A DNA stretch of 64,000 nt from Neospora caninum Liverpool (Eukaryota; Apicomplexa; Conoidasida; Eucoccidiorida; Sarcocystidae), in assembly GCF_000208865.1 (NCBI RefSeq), contig NC_018394.1, forward strand, positions 4,033,797 through 4,097,796, read 5' to 3'. Below are positions 58,601-64,000 of the stretch, one piece after another (position 1 is the first letter of the stretch; each line of letters starts with the position of its first letter). The notes below the pieces were generated by a model. That model was not told the origin of the DNA, did no database searches, and saw only the letters and a program-made list of their open reading frames with translations. Position numbers and translations under genes: made by a program.

Positions 58601-61562
58601 GTTTTAGGTGTGTGGGAGCGCGTTTTGTCGGTGGCGTTGGCGCGTCGAGTCGGGGTTTTGTGTGTGTCTCTGTGCTTCGTGCTTGTGCGCAGGCCCTTGG
58701 ATCAACAACTGCGTTGGACAGACGAATCAGAAGTTTTTCCTGCTCTTTCTCGTCTACGTGAACGCGATGTGCACCTTGTCGATGGGGACGCTCATCGTGC
58801 GCACCGTCTCCTTCTTGCAGGAGCAGCCCCCACTTCCGCCGCCCGGCTTATATTCGGAGAGTTTCCGAGCCGCGTTGGCGGCTCCGGGGCCCGCGACGGA
58901 CAGCGGCGGCTGGCCCGTGTACAGACCAGAAGAAACGAAACGGCGAGCGCAGCCTCCCGAGCTTCGGATGAAAACAGACGCTTCCGCCTCTTCGCTTGAG
59001 GTGAGCGCAGCGGGCGGGGCGAAGGAGAACGATACGGCCGAAACGGAGAAAGGACACAAACGAGAAGGCGCGCCCGAGCAAGACCTACGCGATTCCAGGG
59101 ATTCAGCCCAAGACCGGAGAGAGAGAGAAGGAGATACAGAAGGAAAAGGAGATGAAGAAGGTGGTGGAGGCGGAGAACAAGAGCGAGAACAGGGGACCGG
59201 GGCTCCGCGGCGAGGGCGCAGTGGAGGGGAACGGGCGGAGGGGGAAGACAGAAGAACAGAAGACGAAAGTGAAGGCGGGACAGCGGTTTTTCGAGTGTCG
59301 AAAGACGCGGGCGAAGCTGCGCACGCGGATTATCCCCTTCTGCCGTCTGGATTAGAAGACGAGGCCAAGGGGACTGGAGACCCGCAAGCTGCGCAGTCTG
59401 CTGGTCAGCCACTCCTCTCTGCGCGCGCCTACCGCAGCCGAATCAACGTCTTTGCTCTGCCGAGCTTGACGCGGGGCATCGACATTCTCTTGGAGCGCGC
59501 CGCGCGTGGCGACGGAGACATCCGAGGCTCTTCTTCGCGAGAGGAGAGAGCGGGCGCTGAACCCTACGGAAGCTGGGTCGCCGACGAGCGAAGAAACGCC
59601 CGGAAATCCTTCTTCGGCGCAAATCGGGAAAGAAACGGAGCAAACGCCGAGCAAACGCCGTTCCGAATCATCACTGAACCGCTGTCTCTTCCAGTAAGCG
59701 AACGTGAGACCGGAAGAATTCACGCGAGGGAACAGAGGAGGAAGAGAAAGGCAGACAGGAAAAAGATCTGAGGTGTCCCGTGTGATTTGCTCTTTCGTCT
59801 CTAGACTTTGCATGCAGATCTCGCCCTGCGAATCCTTCCCTGTTTCTTTCTCCGCCCTTGTGCTCGTTCCTGCTGTTCTCGCAGCTCTCTATTCATTTCC
59901 ATGCTTCTTTCGTGACGCTGTGTCTCGTTTTTTCGTGCAGTGCAATCTGGAGCCTCTGGAAGCTGTCGCATGCGTGGTAAGAGCGCGAAAAAAAACGCCG
60001 AGAAGCGACATCTCGAAGAGACAGCGTCGAGTGGCTAAAGAAAGGCGCTGGAGGCGCAAGCGGTACATCCTTGTTTTTCGAGAGATGCGCGGGTGCTGGC
60101 TCCTCGGGTTTTGTGTTTGTGATCCCTTTCTTGCATCGCTCTGTCCTTATCTCTGCCGCACATGCAACAAGGCACATCCTCCAGGGGACATCCGAGAAGT
60201 GTCTCTCGCCTGTTGAGCTGCGTGGCGTGCGGAGTATCTCTTTGCGAGAATCAACTTCAAAACGGAGACGTCTGCATGCACCTAAGTGCTGTGGCGTTGG
60301 TCCGACGCTTCCTTGAGGGCCCGGTTTGGCTTCTTTCAGAGTTTCGGCCCGTCTTTTGTGTGTGCCTTCTCGTTTCCACCGACGCCCCTTCGCATGTCTC
60401 GCCGTTTCTTTGCAGTTTGTCTTCATGTTCTCCTTCGTCTTTGGCCTCTTCACCCTCATCATGTTCTTCGATCAGCTGTCGGCAATCCGCTCAAACACCA
60501 CAGGTAATTATTCTGAGTCCCTCACATGGGTCGGCGTTTCCCAAACGAAAGAGAAAGAAAGGGTGACGCAAACCAAGAGAGGAGGGAAAAAAAAGACAGG
60601 TGCTGAGCCTGAAGGTGGCAAAGTGTGGAAACTGTGAATCTGGTACGTTTCGGCTGCTTTCACTTTCTCAGGCATCGAAGTCTTGAAGCGCGAAGCACAC
60701 GAGACGCGCTCGCTTTACTCGTCCCTGGTTGATGTGTGCGGTGCGGCTCCCTCATGGCGGTGGTAAGGTCCCAATCTTGTCTTGTTCCTTTTCTCTTTTT
60801 TCCTCGATTTCCGTCCCTCCTTTTGCTCCGCTTCTCGCTCTTCTCGGTGGCATTCCTCTGTTCTCCTTCCGCTGTCTCCTTTCTCTCCTTCCCCTCTTTC
60901 CGTTCCTTCTCTTCTTTTGTCGCCCTCATTTTCTCGACGCATCTCCACTTCCCATTTCGGACTCCCACGCCACAAGCAAACATCACCACGCAGCTTGCCG
61001 TGTCTTTTTTCGCGTCCTCTACACATACAAACGCTTTTCTCTCTAACCTGAAAAAAATGTATATGTATGTTCTGCGCATCGAAATACGTGCACGTCGATT
61101 TGTTGCTGAATGCTTTCGTTTCGTATCTCTTTCTCGCGGTCGTCTGTTTCGTCGTCCACACTTTTTTCGCACCTCGCGGTCTGCTGTGAGCTCTGTCTCT
61201 GGTCTCTCGCGTTTCCTTTCCCATTTCCCTCTCCTCCCAGCTTCTTTGCCTCGTCGGTGGGCGGCTGCGTCTCGCTTCGTTCTTCCTCCGCCTCTTTCCC
61301 TTTCCTGTTCGCCTTCTGGGGCCTTGAGTTCCCTTTGATGTGTGCGCTCCTCCTCTGCTGATTTTTCTTCGCGTGTCTGTCGCCTTTCTGCCGATTGCCC
61401 GTCAGGCTGTTGCCTGTGAATCGCTCCTTCCTCGCTCTCTCCCGCGAACGCGATGCTCCGTCGATGCAGCTGCGTCCTCTTCGATTGTCTCCCGACGAAT
61501 CTTCGCTTCTGCATGCAGAAAAAGGAGAAGCGACTGGAGAAGCAAAGCAGCAGCTAATGTAG
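55624..61562 (+). CDS. DHHC-type protein S-acyltransferase (palmitoyltransferase)
   Basis: Nine plus-strand exons in phase: 55624-55722, 56141-56199, 56752-57761, 58236-58391, 58693-59693, 59941-59976, 60416-60503, 60672-60762, 61406-61562 (TAG); 898 residues. TM1 spans exons 1-2 (about 24-53) and TM2 is [14 protein letters not shown] (about 63-76). The DPG motif follows TM2 (SDPGAVP). The cysteine-rich domain runs [18 protein letters not shown] and DHHC (about 414-442), with the active-site Cys at 442, then [10 protein letters not shown]3 is around [16 protein letters not shown] and TM4 is [23 protein letters not shown] (about 815-819) is the TTxE motif. Together these define an intact DHHC enzyme that attaches palmitate to protein cysteines at membranes. 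Two large insertions are unusual: about 300 Ser/Pro/acid-rich residues between TM2 and the CRD, and about 300 Glu/Arg/Gly-rich residues between TM3 and TM4. Which organelle it serves cannot be told from sequence. Confidence 0.92.
58082..58195 (+). other. AT-rich mitochondrial-looking patch in DHHC intron 3 (possible NUMT)
   Basis: About 110 bases of strongly AT-rich sequence with no microsatellite pattern sit abruptly in a GC-rich intron (57762-58235). The plus strand reads [20 protein letters not shown] before a stop, which looks like a mitochondrial hydrophobic protein. I cannot assign it to a specific mitochondrial gene from memory. Other fragments of mitochondrial cox1 occur in this window, so an insertion is plausible. 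Confidence 0.45.
58506..58603. repeat. (TA)n / TGTAAATATATATA repeat in DHHC intron 4
   Basis: TA runs and about four copies of a TGTAAATATATATA unit lie in the intron between exons 58236-58391 and 58693-59693. Noncoding. Confidence 0.92.
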
Positions 61563-63424
61563 AACATGCATAAAAAGGCAAGGCGGGATCGGAGGCAAGG
61601 TGAATGTCGCTTCTCCTGCTTCGCTCGCCTCTGCTCTTTCCGGTCATGTTCCCCCGTGGTGAGGCAGCAGGTGTCTCCTTCAGCACCTTTTCTTCTTCTC
61701 CCTCTCCAGCGCGGTCTGCTCCTGTGGAAACCTTTTCGTCGTCAAGCAGTGACGAACAGAACCAGGGAGAGGCGCCGTAAGGGCAGAGTGGAGACCGTCG
61801 AGCGGCGCTTCGCACAAGAGACAGGCTCTTCCTTCTGCCTCCCTATCCACCGATGCAGACGCCTATCCGTTGTCTTCCTCTGCTTCTCGGTCTCGCCTCT
61901 TTCCTCCTCACGACTGTCTTCCACAGAAAAAAAACCGCCCCGTTTTGCTCTACCCTTGCCGCCCAGCGGCCATGTGAAAAGTAGAGAGTGCTTCTCCGCT
62001 CCTCTTCTCTCTTCCATACAAGGAAGAAATCGCCTTCCGCGGGATCCGAATACAGCTGAAGATGCCCTGAGTGCAAAGAAATGGCCCTCAGAGCACCTTT
62101 CTTCCCTGTCTCCTCTCGCTCCGTCCTCCTCCCTCGCCTCTTTCTCTTCTCGAGCTCGTGCCCCGTCAGATCCACTTGCCGATACACAAATACCCTCGTA
62201 TATAGAGAGACATGCATATATACATATCCATATATATATATATATATATATATGTGGTTATGTGTACAGATGCGTGAGGGTGGGGAGGTTCGCACGCATA
62301 TCCACTTTAGAAAATATGTCGGAGCCGCAGCTTCTGCTTCCTGGCATCCGGCGACAGTGCACAACCGCCTTCTCTTGCTCGGCGGTTTCCCGTGCAGAGC
62401 TGTTATATGTGACATGGAGTTCGGAAAGCCATCTCACGAAAAGATACAGAGCGACAATCATTACACCAAGTTGTATACGAGTATACATATATGTATATAC
62501 ATATATGTAATTTATATATATATATATATATTATATACATGCATGTACATGTTCGTGTCGAGGCAGGAGGACGTGATGCAGGGGCTTTCCTGCGGGAGAA
62601 ACAAGTTCTTTGACTCTGTTTCCTTTCCCGCAGCCACCGCAGGCTCAAACAACCGGTCCTACCTAGAGAAACTTATTTTAATGTATGGATGTAGGGATAG
62701 GCAGTTTTATAGGCATGTGTACATATGCATTTCCTCTCTTGATACACCGCTTTAGGTGCTTTGTTTGCTGTTTGTCTGCGTGATTTTTTCGGTTTGTTCA
62801 AGGGAGTGGTGCAGGCAGAAGGCGTGCCGTCGTCTTTTCTCTTGATTCTTTCGTTCTTGGTTCTTCGTCTGTGTGCTGGCCTTCTCTGTGCTTATATATA
62901 TAATATATATATATATTATTTAAACAGCCCGAAGGGGCGCGACTCTCGTTCTCTTTGCGTATTTTCCTCGGTCTCTGCATGCGCTTCCAATCTTGTAAAG
63001 ACAGCGCACACGTCTCAGAAGCGAGTTTCTCCGTTTGTCTCTGACTCCGTCTTCTGGTGTAATCGAACGCGTCGAACAGCTTTTTTTCGATTTCTTCAAG
63101 TTGGCTAAAAGGCGCTTCGTTTGCGGATCTGCCGACACAGCCGAAGGGATGTGCCCCACAGTTGCTGGCGTCTCTCTCCCGACTGTATGCATTTCAGGAG
63201 AGGCGCGACCCCCACGCCCAAGTCAGAAAGAGTCAGCAGGGAATGCCAGCAATCTATGCTCATAGATCTAAAGCGAGAAAGTGATGTGCTGTTACGACAG
63301 GCTCTAAAACGCACGCGAATCTAGACATCGAAGCGGAGAGAAACGCGGAGGTGGACAACGCGAGAAACAGCAGGAAACGGAACACAACTGAGGAAGAGCA
63401 ATATAACTGCCACAGGCCCGGAGT

Positions 63425-63461
<37 letters not shown>

Positions 63462-64000
63462 TATGAAGCATGCAATTGCTGATACCCATGTGTAAAAAGA
63501 TCGGCATACGAACAAAAATGCCTATATAGAATGTATTTGTGGATGTGCATACGTGCGAGATGAACACCTTCCGACCAGTTTCAGCTTTGGTGTTTTTTTC
63601 CGACGGCAAGGGAGGTGGGCATCTTAGCTTCTACCGAGGCCGCTATGTGAGGAGTCTCTCCCTTCGCGAGAGGCGTCGGAGCACGCGCGAGGCAGAGAAG
63701 AGAGATGCAGACACAGACAAAGAAGGGGGGATTTCTCTGTGTTTCCTCCTTTCTGTTTGCTGAGAGGGAAGTGAATGGGTTTGATGCTGTCCTTTTCACG
63801 GTTTCTGTACGAGAGGCAACGAACGACTGTTGAGACTAGTTCAGTCACACAGGCTCCTTCGACAGTCAACTCACTGCGCCCCACACGTAAGTCCCCACGA
63901 GAGAGAGACAGCGACGCAGAGATTGAGAGTGAAAATAGAGAAAGTTGCGAATAGGAATTCCCTTCTGAGAGCTGTGCAAAGAGTGGCGATCGGAGCGTCG
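61563..64000. other. Region downstream of the DHHC gene with no supported gene
   Basis: This begins with the DHHC 3' UTR. It contains TA tracts (62228-62252, 62515-62536, 62895-62921, 63427-63458) and low-complexity open frames on both strands. The stretch at about 63000-63300 has more balanced composition, but I find no splice chain, domain or start that would make a gene. A gene entering from the right of the window cannot be excluded. Confidence 0.5.

Overview
The window is eukaryotic nuclear DNA from a cyst-forming coccidian apicomplexan, most likely Toxoplasma gondii or a close relative such as Hammondia or Neospora. The evidence is: genes split by many short introns with GTAAGT/GTGAGT-like donors and pyrimidine-rich acceptors; GC-rich coding exons with Ser-, Arg- and Glu-rich insertions; intergenic DNA and introns full of (TA)n, (TTC)n and GAGA-type tracts; and at least one intron that carries a decayed copy of the mitochondrial cox1 5' end, a type of insertion known to be abundant in Toxoplasma. 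All gene models below were built by hand by matching reading frame and splice phase across every junction. They have not been checked against transcripts.

Layout. (1) 43-1337, plus strand: the last three exons of an unrecognised gene whose start lies outside the window. (2) 3240-9026, minus strand: a six-exon 5'-3' exonuclease of the DNA polymerase I / FEN superfamily, with an N-terminal signal-like peptide and a very long low-complexity extension. (3) 11845-25463, plus strand: a gene of about 15 exons for a protein of about 2,800 residues built partly of short alpha-helical repeats like those of apicomplexan RAP/HPR organelle RNA-binding proteins. (4) 29281-31295, minus strand: a four-exon RRM protein resembling the splicing factor Transformer-2. 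(5) 34351-48624, minus strand: an 18-exon DEVH-box RNA helicase of the DHX29/DHX57 family with dsRBD-like, UBA-like and RWD-like regions. (6) 51565-54525, minus strand: a six-exon small SET-domain protein. (7) 55624-61562, plus strand: a nine-exon DHHC palmitoyltransferase.

The genes do not form an operon or pathway cluster. Themes are RNA handling (Tra2-like protein, DHX helicase, helical-repeat protein), possible organelle genome and RNA maintenance (exonuclease, helical-repeat protein), and protein modification (SET, DHHC). Genes 2/3 and 6/7 are divergent pairs that share upstream regions (9027-11844 and 54526-55623). Genes 1/2 and 3/4 are convergent.

The most interesting non-gene signals are two cox1-derived nuclear mitochondrial insertions (17987-18126 and 33598-33668), an AT-rich mitochondrial-looking patch at about 58082-58195 inside a DHHC intron, and a decayed-looking coding block at 50474-50815.
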